16,890 bases of DNA, from NCBI GenBank assembly GCA_964649385.1, contig CAZYRA010000018.1:1-16890 (forward strand), given 5' to 3'. Positions 1 to 7,086 of the stretch are shown here, piece by piece. The position numbers were made by a program, and so were the translations under genes. Positions within the stretch are counted from its first letter, which is position 1. Each line of letters starts with the position of its first letter. This DNA comes from UBA5760 sp964649385 (GTDB taxonomy: Bacteria; Chloroflexota; Dehalococcoidia; Dehalococcoidales; UBA5760). Under the pieces are notes generated by a model. That model ran no database searches and had not been told where the DNA came from. It was given only the letters and a program-made list of their open reading frames with translations.

Positions 1-1
1 T

Positions 2-1039
2 GCTTGGAATGTCTGCAGTAAGGAGTGGGTAATTCGCCAGTACGACCATGAGGTGCAGGGGGCCAGTATTCTCAAACCCCTGGTGGGCAAAGATAACGAC
101 GGCCCGGGTGATGCAGCGATTATCCAACCGATACTAGACTCGGAAAAAGGCGCCATCGTCTCCTGCGGGATAAATCCGAGGTACGGAGAGATAGACCCAT
201 ACTGGATGGCAGCCTCAGCCATTGACGAAGCCTTACGGCAGATTATCGCCGTGGGGGGGAACCTATCCCGGGTAGCACTGCTGGACAACTTCTGCTGGGG
301 TAATGTCCAGCAACCGGATATCCTCGGCGCCCTGGTCAGGGCAGCCCAGGCCTGCTACGATATGGCTATCATCTACGAGACCCCTTTTATCTCCGGTAAG
401 GACAGCCTCTATAACGAGTTTGAAGATGCGGGCAAGGTTATCTCTATCCCCCACACCCTGCTCATCTCGGCAATCGGCGTTATGGATGATGTCAATCGAG
501 CCGTATCAATGGACTTTAAAAAGGCCGGCAACCTGATTTACGTTGTCGGCGCCACCTGGAACGAGCTGGGCGGCTCGGAATACTTGAGGACTTATGAACT
601 TACCGGAAATAGCGTGCCCCGGGTGAGGCCGCATCAGGCGAAATGGCTGATGGAGCAGCTCGCCAGAGCCACCGCCAAAGGACTGGTCAGGGCCTGCCAC
701 GACTGCAGCGAGGGTGGTATCGGGGTAGCCATCGCCGAGATGGCATTTGCCGGAGGACTGGGTGCATTAGTCCACCTGAAGGTGGTGCCACTGGGTGAGC
801 CGGTGGACCGGGACGACTTCATCCTATTCTCGGAATCAAACAGCCGGTTCCTGGTTGAAGTAGCCCCCGAGGATGAAGAGAAGTTTATCGAGATTATGAA
901 GGAGGGCATCAGCCTGGCCGCTATCGGTCAGGTTACCGACTCCAAGGTCTTGGAGATATACGGCCTGGATGGTAACCGGGTCCTGCTTAAGGCAATCAGC
1001 GAACTCAAGGAGGCCTGGCAGAAGCCGATCAGGTGGTAG
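2..1039 (+). CDS. purL: Phosphoribosylformylglycinamidine synthase subunit PurL, C-terminal part (5' end outside window)
   Basis: Catalytic subunit of FGAM synthase, the fourth step of de novo purine synthesis, which uses ATP and PurQ-derived ammonia to convert FGAR to FGAM in the cytoplasm. The frame is open from base 2, and the residues before the first possible internal start (GTG at 53) are already typical of the family (RQYDHEVQG), so the gene is truncated by the window edge. About 345 residues are visible. Family-like segments include GKDNDGPGDAA, the ATP-site-like stretch NPRYGEIDPYWMAASAIDEA, LDNFCWGN, SGKDSLYNEF and the late HDCSEGGIGVAIAEMAF. The end is clean, with TAG at 1037-1039, and purQ starts six bases later behind an AGAGGT ribosome binding site. 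This indicates a translationally coupled purLQ unit. PurS was not seen in the window. Confidence 0.95.
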   Translation, partial: AWNVCSKEWVIRQYDHEVQGASILKPLVGKDNDGPGDAAIIQPILDSEKGAIVSCGINPRYGEIDPYWMAASAIDEALRQIIAVGGNLSRVALLDNFCWGNVQQPDILGALVRAAQACYDMAIIYETPFISGKDSLYNEFEDAGKVISIPHTLLISAIGVMDDVNRAVSMDFKKAGNLIYVVGATWNELGGSEYLRTYELTGNSVPRVRPHQAKWLMEQLARATAKGLVRACHDCSEGGIGVAIAEMAFAGGLGALVHLKVVPLGEPVDRDDFILFSESNSRFLVEVAPEDEEKFIEIMKEGISLAAIGQVTDSKVLEIYGLDGNRVLLKAISELKEAWQKPIRW

Positions 1040-1045
1040 AGGTAA

Positions 1046-1813
1046 ATGACTAAGGTAAGAACGTTGATACTGCGTGCCCCGGGAACTAACTGCGATGTTG
1101 AAACAGCCTTCGCTTTCCAGCAAGCTGGGGCTGACGTGACCTCTGCCCATATCAATCAGCTAATCCGCCATGACGTGCCGCTTTCCGACTACCAGATATT
1201 TGTTATCCCCGGCGGCTTTACCTATGGTGACGATATCAGCGCCGGTAGGGTTCTCGCTAATGAGCTTAAACTAAAGCTGGGTGAGGATATCCACGGTTTC
1301 ATTGATAGGGGAGGGCTGATACTCGGTATCTGTAACGGCTTTCAGGTTCTGGTGAAAGCCGGTTTTCTACCTGGCGGAGACGCGAGAGGACAAGCGATAA
1401 CCCTGAGCACTAACGATTCCGGCAGGTTTGAGTGCCGCTGGGTATACCTCAATGTGAATAAGAACAGCCCCTGTCTGTTCACCGAAGGCATTGACCGCAT
1501 GTACCTGCCGGTGGCTAACGGGGAGGGGAAGGTTGTCACCGGCGGCAAAGCACTGCCGGATTTAAGCATAGTCCTTACCTACAGCGACGAATACGGAAGC
1601 AGCAACCCAGGCTATCCCGACGACCCCAGTGGTTCCGATGGGCATATCGCTGGCATCTGTGACGCATCAGGGCGTATCTTTGCCCTGATGCCACACCCCG
1701 AGCGCCATATTCGTGGTACCCAGCACCCGCGCTGGACCAGAGAGGGGGCTAGAAAGTACGGGGACGGTTTCCCCATTTTCCTCAACGCCATCAAGTGGGC
1801 CAAGGGAATATAA
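1046..1813 (+). CDS. purQ: Phosphoribosylformylglycinamidine synthase, glutaminase subunit PurQ
   Basis: Class I glutamine amidotransferase that hydrolyses glutamine and channels ammonia to PurL. The predicted protein has 255 residues. The nucleophile is Cys96 in LGICNGFQVL, and the His/Glu pair is in MPHPERH (about His217 and Glu219). The N-terminal APGTNCD and the IPGGFTYGDDISAGR segment are characteristic of PurQ. It is longer than the roughly 215-230 residues of short bacterial PurQ. The length and the C-terminal RGTQHPRW region resemble the long form and the glutaminase domain of fused PurL enzymes. The ATG at 1046 has AGAGGT five bases upstream and follows purL by six bases, which supports the start and an operon. 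The next gene is on the opposite strand, so the transcript should end soon after 1813. Confidence 0.95.
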   Translation: MTKVRTLILRAPGTNCDVETAFAFQQAGADVTSAHINQLIRHDVPLSDYQIFVIPGGFTYGDDISAGRVLANELKLKLGEDIHGFIDRGGLILGICNGFQVLVKAGFLPGGDARGQAITLSTNDSGRFECRWVYLNVNKNSPCLFTEGIDRMYLPVANGEGKVVTGGKALPDLSIVLTYSDEYGSSNPGYPDDPSGSDGHIAGICDASGRIFALMPHPERHIRGTQHPRWTREGARKYGDGFPIFLNAIKWAKGI

Positions 1814-1930
1814 AGAGACTCCCCCATCCTCTCCCAGGTTATGTTCTCGCGCCATAGCCTTCATAGGGAAAACCTGAAGAAATGTTTTTGTGTACTGACT
1901 TTTCTGCCGCTACGTTGCTGAGTCATGAAA

Positions 1931-3529
1931 TCACCCTGAGAGCGCCCTGTTTAGCTCAAGCTCTAGGCGACCCCTTTCGATGCCGGAGTCAATTACCGCC
2001 CAGGGCAGTCTCTGTCCAATAGGCCACCTCTGGTGAGCATAGAAATCAACATTAAGCTGGCACTTTGCTACCGCTTTACGCCAACCGGACAGCGACACCT
2101 CCTCCTGAGCGACCAGCACCCCGGCTACATCGGCACCACCGCGGGCTAAGACCGCCTGAACCTCGCTCCAGGCCGGACTTTCACTATTGACCTTAATACC
2201 CTTCGGCTGCAGGCTATTCTTGACGAGAGACAGACGATGATTCAAAATAGCCATCGGTGCCATCGGCAGCCACTGCAGGGGTGTGCCTGCCTTAGGCACG
2301 AAGGGGGCAACTTTGAGAATGATACGTGTGCCACTTTGCTTACGGTCAATGATGCTCTTACCACTTATGACGAGCTTGATAATCTCTTCAATATCCTCAT
2401 CGGTTTCAGAGGGCAGGCCAATCATAAAGTAGAGTTTGAGCTGTTTTACCCCCATCTCAGCGGCCATATCTATCGCTTTCAGGATATCGTCTTCGGAGAT
2501 ACCCTTTCTAATCAACTGGCGTAGGCGCTGGGAACCAGCCTCCGGGGCAAAGGCAATAGTCTGTGCTTCCCCCTTGGCCAGTTCTCTCAACACTATACGG
2601 GAAAGAGGTCTCATCCGAAGCGAGCTTAAAGACAGTCCAGCCCCCATTTGTCGCAACCTGAGCATTATCTCCTCTATTTGCGGGTGGTCGGCGACAGCCG
2701 GGCCAACTAACCCCAACCGTCCTCTATATTTAAGTCCTTCTTCTGCCTGGACTATTAGACTATCCATAGAGCGAAAACGCATAGGACTAAATGTACTACT
2801 GACCAGACAGAAACGGCACCCCCACTTACAACCACGCCCCGCCTCAATCAGATATAAGCCACCCAGCTCAGTGTCTCTGGTAAGTATGGTAGAAGCAACC
2901 GGGAAATCATCCAGGTCTTTTGCCCACTGGCGGACCACCGGCGTTTCTGGGTGATACTGCGGTGCATATATGCCCGGCAACGAGGATAACACTCTAAGCA
3001 ACTCACCCCGCTCGCCGCCGATGCCATCAGCCAGTACCGGCAGCATAGGTGGCACAATCGGCTCCGCCTCACCGATACACAATAGGTCAAAAAACGGCGA
3101 TAGGGGTAACGGATTAGCCATGACGCAGGGCCCCCCGGCAATAATCAGCGGGTGTCCCCCGTCACGGTCGGCAGCATAGAGCGGGATGCCGCTCGCCTTA
3201 AGAATCTCTACTACATTAATATAGTCGACCTCATAGCTAATGGAAAAGGCAAGAACGGCAAAATCGGAAAGCGGCCGCTGCGATTCCAGACTCAAGGGAG
3301 ACAACCGGCGGGCTTGATGCTCTCTTTCCCAGAAGACCCTCTCACAAACGACCCCGCCATAGCTATTGAGGAGGCGATAGATGGCATGGACCCCCAGGCA
3401 GGACATGGCTACATGGTAGGAGTTGGGATAGATGAGGGCAATAGGGACCCTGCCTCCCCAATCCCTGATAATGGCGCCATCTTCCCGAGAAAGCCGGCTT
3501 CTTGCCTTTTTGATTTCATCCCAACCCAT
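1931..3529 (-). CDS. B12-binding-fold radical SAM protein (TIGR03960-like), function unknown
   Basis: The predicted protein has 532 residues. The N-terminal part (about 25-200) resembles a cobalamin-binding fold, with ALIYPNSYHVAMSCLGVHAIY, which matches the PN-Y-GMS-LG-Y style of the TIGR03960 family. No DxHxxG histidine-ligand motif is visible, so B12 binding cannot be assumed. The radical SAM core carries the 4Fe-4S motif CKWGCRFC (Cys234, Cys238, Cys241), followed by APEAGSQRLRQLIRKGIS and KLYFMIGLPSETDEDI, typical of the MiaB/Elp3-like core. Other TIGR03960 members are usually somewhat longer or paired with a DUF2344 protein, which is not seen here. The ATG at 3529 lies 21 bases after the stop of the NYN-domain gene on the same strand, so the two are probably cotranscribed. 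The ribosome binding site before it is weak. Substrate unknown; an RNA or protein methylthiolation or methylation role would be guesswork. Confidence 0.85.
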   Translation of the reverse strand: MGWDEIKKARSRLSREDGAIIRDWGGRVPIALIYPNSYHVAMSCLGVHAIYRLLNSYGGVVCERVFWEREHQARRLSPLSLESQRPLSDFAVLAFSISYEVDYINVVEILKASGIPLYAADRDGGHPLIIAGGPCVMANPLPLSPFFDLLCIGEAEPIVPPMLPVLADGIGGERGELLRVLSSLPGIYAPQYHPETPVVRQWAKDLDDFPVASTILTRDTELGGLYLIEAGRGCKWGCRFCLVSSTFSPMRFRSMDSLIVQAEEGLKYRGRLGLVGPAVADHPQIEEIMLRLRQMGAGLSLSSLRMRPLSRIVLRELAKGEAQTIAFAPEAGSQRLRQLIRKGISEDDILKAIDMAAEMGVKQLKLYFMIGLPSETDEDIEEIIKLVISGKSIIDRKQSGTRIILKVAPFVPKAGTPLQWLPMAPMAILNHRLSLVKNSLQPKGIKVNSESPAWSEVQAVLARGGADVAGVLVAQEEVSLSGWRKAVAKCQLNVDFYAHQRWPIGQRLPWAVIDSGIERGRLELELNRALSG

Positions 3530-3550
3530 AAAGCTACTTACCAGGCTTAT

Positions 3551-4090
3551 TTATTTCCAGCAGCCATGGAGGAAACGGGAGTTTATCGTTACTACTCTAT
3601 CGGCGACTATCCTTAGCTGCCGGGAAGTACTCTCTTTACCAAACAGAGCCATCTCGACATGCTTCCCGTTGTCCTTGACCGACTGGAGGGCGCCGACAAA
3701 ATCATTATCGCCGGCTACCAGGACCGCCACGTCATAGTTGCCCTTAAAGCTGTGCGTTATCATATCAGTAGCCAGCTGGATATCAACCCCCTTCTCATAG
3801 GGAGGGCTGTTGGGCCAGTTGTGGTAAACGAGGCGCCCCAGGCGCAACTCACTGTATGGTACCATATTTACGCCGTTAAAGAACGCCTGTTGTTTACGGT
3901 ATCGCTCCGGCTCTTCCTTCAACCCCACCCTGGCGTTATAGTAGTAGATTCTTACCAAACGGCGCTTGTCCAGGAGCTTACTGCAAAGCTTACCGATATC
4001 GATATCGGTCCTTTTGGCAGAGGTCTTCAGAGAATGGTAGAGGTTACTGCCGTCAATGAATATCATTACCCGCTCAGACTTGTCCCCCAT
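3551..4090 (-). CDS. NYN domain protein (LabA/DUF88 family), predicted ribonuclease
   Basis: The protein has 179 residues and is essentially one PIN-like NYN domain. The acidic residues expected to bind the catalytic metal are visible: Asp13 in IFIDGSN, Asp103 and Asp109 in KGVDIQLATDM, and Asp128/Asp130 in VAGDNDF. These match the LabA/DUF88 group of metal-dependent RNases. The start at 4090 is well supported by a strong ribosome binding site (GAGGAGG) about eight bases before the ATG. It is the first gene of a two-gene minus-strand unit with the radical SAM gene 21 bases downstream. A leader of about 100 bases would follow from the promoter proposed upstream. Family members act on RNA in several contexts; nothing here identifies the target. 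Confidence 0.88.
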   Translation of the reverse strand: MGDKSERVMIFIDGSNLYHSLKTSAKRTDIDIGKLCSKLLDKRRLVRIYYYNARVGLKEEPERYRKQQAFFNGVNMVPYSELRLGRLVYHNWPNSPPYEKGVDIQLATDMITHSFKGNYDVAVLVAGDNDFVGALQSVKDNGKHVEMALFGKESTSRQLRIVADRVVTINSRFLHGCWK

Positions 4091-4201
4091 ACACCACCTC
4101 CTCTTTTTTAAACTAGTTTTACATTATGTCCATTAAGAATAAGTATATAGCCTCTGGGGCGAAATTACGAACGAGGATAGGCGGCTTTAGCTAAACTGAA
4201 A

Positions 4202-4231
4202 ATTAAACAGATGGGTAAAATGAAAAGTCAA
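4202..4231 (-). promoter_or_regulatory. Predicted sigma70-type promoter for the NYN-radical SAM unit
   Basis: On the minus strand a -35 TTGACT (4226-4231) is followed by an 18-base spacer and a -10 TTTAAT (4202-4207), each one base from consensus. Transcription would start near 4195, leaving a leader of about 105 bases before the NYN ATG. The gap 4091-4276 is AT-rich and I see no gene in it. A second TATACT at about 4144-4149 lacks a good -35. Confidence 0.4.
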
Positions 4232-4276
4232 TGGCATCTACTATTGATAAATCAGGTATCGAATCCTGAGACAATA

Positions 4277-5608
4277 TCATGACAGCACGGAGTCAAGGGC
4301 ATATTCATTCCATCTTTTATACAGCATCATTTTCTCTCGATAGAAAATATGTTCCTCAGGTTGTTCGATTACGTACTTGAATTCCTCTGCATCTTTCCCA
4401 AAAGCTTTCTCAAAGAATGTCCTCTTAGGTCCCACTACACCATGGGTGGCATGTAAAATACATTGAACACCCCTTAGTTGTGTTGCTGTCCAGTTAGGAG
4501 TATTGACATACCGCCTGTCCTTGGCATTCAAAGGAATAAATCTCATAGGGAAAGAAAAAATGCTTAAACCCAATTCCTCATTCAATTTTATGTTGATTCT
4601 TAACCTTTCGTAGAGGTCTTCTGGGGTATCGTCATAGTTGAATAATATGTAGTTTGATAGCTGCTTAATCCCATACTTTCGAGCAAGACGTATCTTATCT
4701 ATATACAAACTCTTGAATTTAATATTATCAAAAGCTATCCTCAAAGGTTTAATAGCTATCTTACTCAGAAGTCTCATTTTTTCTTCCGTTAGCAATCTTG
4801 CGTCTATCCCCTGATTAAAATCGACATAACGGAGCCTACCTTCAAACTTGGCTCCTTTATGAAAGCCATATCTCTTTATTTCTTCTACTATTCTTGGAAA
4901 TTCTGAGGAAGCCAAGACATTATTATCAAGCAGCAGTAAATCTCTCTTATTAGGATTAACTTGTTTTTCTAAAGGTATGAAATGGACATAACCTGGCTCT
5001 AATCTCGGTACAGCACAGAACGGACAATGGTTTGTACAACCCCTAGTCATATATCCGATACTAGCATTACCAGTGAAATACTCATACTTTCCATCAAACA
5101 GTCCATAATCTGGCGCTAACCTATCAACCTTTTTATACAGACCAACGTGAGGTTTTATACCCGTTTCCTTTCTCACCTCGTCGTCTAATAAAGAAGCCAA
5201 GACCCCACCAATCTTAATATTTTTATTGGCCTTATTTTGCTGATAGAACTTGACTGTTCTTGTTACAATGTTCCACTGGTATGTAAACAATGTGGTGATA
5301 TAAATAACGTCCCATTTTTGATCTCTTAACCTAGCATTTGTACCCTTGTAGAATATAACTTCGTCACCGTGTTGCTTATGAAAAGTTGAGATTTTCATTA
5401 ACCCCAGAGGCGGATATTTAGCTCTATAGGCCGGTTCTATCAGCAGAACCTTCTTTGGTTTTCTCAGCAGTACATTTACATCGCAGCGTAGAGCAAACCT
5501 GGAATCCAACCGCCCTTGCTCTAGCACCTCCTCATTTATGACAGGGCCAACTAGCTCACTTCTTTGGGATAGTGGCTTCTCAATCTCTCTACCTTTATCA
5601 TTACCCAC
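4277..5608 (-). CDS. Radical SAM protein with B12-binding-like N-terminus, AT-rich accessory gene
   Basis: The predicted protein has 443 residues and a GTG start. Residues about 50-150 look like the B12-binding Rossmann-type domain common in radical SAM proteins (KKVLLIEPAYRAKYPPLGLM, HGDEVIFYKG), again without a DxHxxG ligand motif. The 4Fe-4S motif is CTNHCPFC (Cys191, Cys195, Cys198), preceded by IGYMTRG. Downstream RYVDFNQGIDARLL and IAFDNIK fit the barrel core. The first 45 residues have no recognisable domain. The start is one base after the TGA of the DGQHR gene, with GGAG about ten bases before the GTG inside that gene, so the two genes are translationally coupled. G+C is clearly lower than in flanking genes, suggesting acquisition by transfer. 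Substrate unknown; the tight pairing suggests joint function with the DGQHR protein. Confidence 0.82.
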   Translation of the reverse strand: MGNDKGREIEKPLSQRSELVGPVINEEVLEQGRLDSRFALRCDVNVLLRKPKKVLLIEPAYRAKYPPLGLMKISTFHKQHGDEVIFYKGTNARLRDQKWDVIYITTLFTYQWNIVTRTVKFYQQNKANKNIKIGGVLASLLDDEVRKETGIKPHVGLYKKVDRLAPDYGLFDGKYEYFTGNASIGYMTRGCTNHCPFCAVPRLEPGYVHFIPLEKQVNPNKRDLLLLDNNVLASSEFPRIVEEIKRYGFHKGAKFEGRLRYVDFNQGIDARLLTEEKMRLLSKIAIKPLRIAFDNIKFKSLYIDKIRLARKYGIKQLSNYILFNYDDTPEDLYERLRINIKLNEELGLSIFSFPMRFIPLNAKDRRYVNTPNWTATQLRGVQCILHATHGVVGPKRTFFEKAFGKDAEEFKYVIEQPEEHIFYREKMMLYKRWNEYALDSVLS

Positions 5609-5609
5609 T

Positions 5610-6713
5610 TCACAAAGACTCCATTATCATTTCAGCCAGTTTTTTTACTCCGCTGCCACTACTATAAGGCTTCGTAGCCCCACCAACCTTCCAAAAGTCT
5701 TCATTCATGTATTGTGCTTTTGCCTTCTCCAGTACCTGCACTACATTAGTAGAAGAAACACCATTCTGTTGAATGCAATCAGGAAAAACTCCCTTGGCAG
5801 CTACACGATGCATTACAAATACACCAACTGTTGCCTGAATTGCATAATCCTTTGGAGACGCAAAAGCGTTGGGCATTAATTGCTCAATCCCAGACCAATA
5901 ATCTAATATTATTTGCACAAGTTCGCTATCTGTTTTCATATGAACTGGAGAGGTTCTGCTCAAAATAGGCTGCAACGAGTCTACAAAAGACTTTATTGAT
6001 ACCACTTGATTACCCGTAACCTCCATATTGGGATCTAAGATCTTACCAACCCAAGGCCCCTGAGTCTTACCAGCTATAGTAAATATCAACCTTGTCGCCC
6101 GAATGCGATATTTGTTGCCAGGTCCCACAAAGTTCATAAGCTCATCTTCACTAGCTTGTGAAGCCATAGTTTGTAAGAGTGCCAGCCCTAAATCTGTGTT
6201 GACCCTTTTCTGCTTACTATTAATTAGGTAGAATTGCCTTATTTCCTCATACCGCGATACATCAGCCATAATTATTACTGGCACTTGAAAATTCATGATA
6301 TCATTACAATGCAGTTCTTCAACAGCGTATTTAATTCCCCTCCATCTATGTTGATAATCCACAATATAAAGCTGCCTCTCCCTCGGGATTACAATCTTCC
6401 CCAAGTCTGGATGGGCACCATCATAAGGTATGAACTCAAGTAATCCGTATTCATGTTCTCTTGCTGCCAGAAGAGCACTAGTAGGTAACAACGGGTCATC
6501 CTCTTCTCTCAAGAAACTTGCTATTCTCATATAGTGCTTTTTATTAGGAGATCTCTGATAACCTTGTGCATTCAGATCCCAACTTAGGTCTGGATCCCAC
6601 TCTGTAGTAACACACCTATCTATAATTTCCCCACCAGTCATTTTACCGATGTATATTGTCTTACCTTGTTGCACAATCTTAATTACAGGAACTTCTAAAA
6701 CACCAGCTACCAT
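5610..6713 (-). CDS. DGQHR/DndB-like domain protein
   Basis: The protein has 367 residues. The diagnostic region is IVDYQHRWRGI (Asp119-Tyr-Gln-His-Arg123), matching the DGQHR core of DndB and related proteins but with Tyr for Gly. It is followed by FYLINSKQKRVN (161-172), equivalent to the conserved F-x-x-x-N-x-x-x-x-x-x-N motif after the core. DndB is the regulator of phosphorothioate DNA modification, and DGQHR proteins are common in defence and DNA-modification islands. No dndA, dndC-E or 7-deazaguanine-insertion genes are present here, so the function is unknown. The ATG at 6713 has a strong GGAGGTG site upstream. It lies 35 bases after the DUF3467 gene on the same strand and is followed one base after its stop by the radical SAM gene. 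The AT-rich composition matches that partner, not the nrd genes upstream. Confidence 0.8.
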   Translation of the reverse strand: MVAGVLEVPVIKIVQQGKTIYIGKMTGGEIIDRCVTTEWDPDLSWDLNAQGYQRSPNKKHYMRIASFLREEDDPLLPTSALLAAREHEYGLLEFIPYDGAHPDLGKIVIPRERQLYIVDYQHRWRGIKYAVEELHCNDIMNFQVPVIIMADVSRYEEIRQFYLINSKQKRVNTDLGLALLQTMASQASEDELMNFVGPGNKYRIRATRLIFTIAGKTQGPWVGKILDPNMEVTGNQVVSIKSFVDSLQPILSRTSPVHMKTDSELVQIILDYWSGIEQLMPNAFASPKDYAIQATVGVFVMHRVAAKGVFPDCIQQNGVSSTNVVQVLEKAKAQYMNEDFWKVGGATKPYSSGSGVKKLAEMIMESL

Positions 6714-6748
6714 TCGCCCACCTCCATAAATAGATGATTCACCCCTCC

Positions 6749-7051
6749 CTACTCTGCCAAAGGATGGAAGCCCATCTGCGGCTTGTGGGGCTCGGCAGCT
6801 TCGGTCAGCTTGCCGAACTTGGCCTCGTACTTGTCCAGGTTCTCTTTGAGGGCAGTGACCATCCTTTTCATATGACCCGGGCTAATAACCACCCGCGCCG
6901 TCACGGAGCTGACCGGGGGCGCCACCATCATAAAGTCCAGGATAAACTCCTCCCTGGTGTGGGTGGCGAACATATTATTGGCATACGCCCCACCCCGGAG
7001 GCTCTCCGGAAAGGCAATCTTTACCTGCTGCTTGGTAGTCTTTTCATCCAT
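6749..7051 (-). CDS. DUF3467 family protein
   Basis: Small protein of 100 residues. It fits the DUF3467 family: FATHTREEFILDFMM, then ARVVISPGHMKRMVTALKENLDKYEAKFG, which corresponds to the conserved REEF-IDF and SP-H-KR-L-AL-EN--KYE--FG pattern. The family has no established function. The start at 7051 is preceded by AAGGAG at good spacing. It follows nrdJ by 35 bases on the same strand with no visible terminator, so it probably belongs to the nrdR-nrdJ transcript. Base composition matches nrdJ rather than the AT-rich genes downstream. Confidence 0.85.
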   Translation of the reverse strand: MDEKTTKQQVKIAFPESLRGGAYANNMFATHTREEFILDFMMVAPPVSSVTARVVISPGHMKRMVTALKENLDKYEAKFGKLTEAAEPHKPQMGFHPLAE

Positions 7052-7086
7052 ACTACATCTCCTTATGGCAATGAGACTTTACATTC

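Noticed and set aside
1835..1888. CAGGTT/AACCTG inverted repeat followed by a five-T run between purQ and the convergent radical SAM gene, as a terminator
   Set aside because: The stem has six pairs with a loop of about 30 bases and an eight-base gap before the T run, so it is too weak to call.
3659..4111. Plus-strand 150-codon open frame opposite the NYN gene
   Set aside because: It is a shadow of the NYN gene, whose catalytic aspartates and strong ribosome binding site identify the true strand.
4252..4269. Inverted repeat TCAGG...CCTGA with an internal ATCGAAT that recalls a tRNA T-arm; considered as a tRNA end or attachment site for the AT-rich module, or a terminator
   Set aside because: Five-pair stem only, the loop does not fit a canonical T-arm, no other tRNA parts are present, no matching copy was seen near 6713-6748, and there is no T run as a terminator would need.
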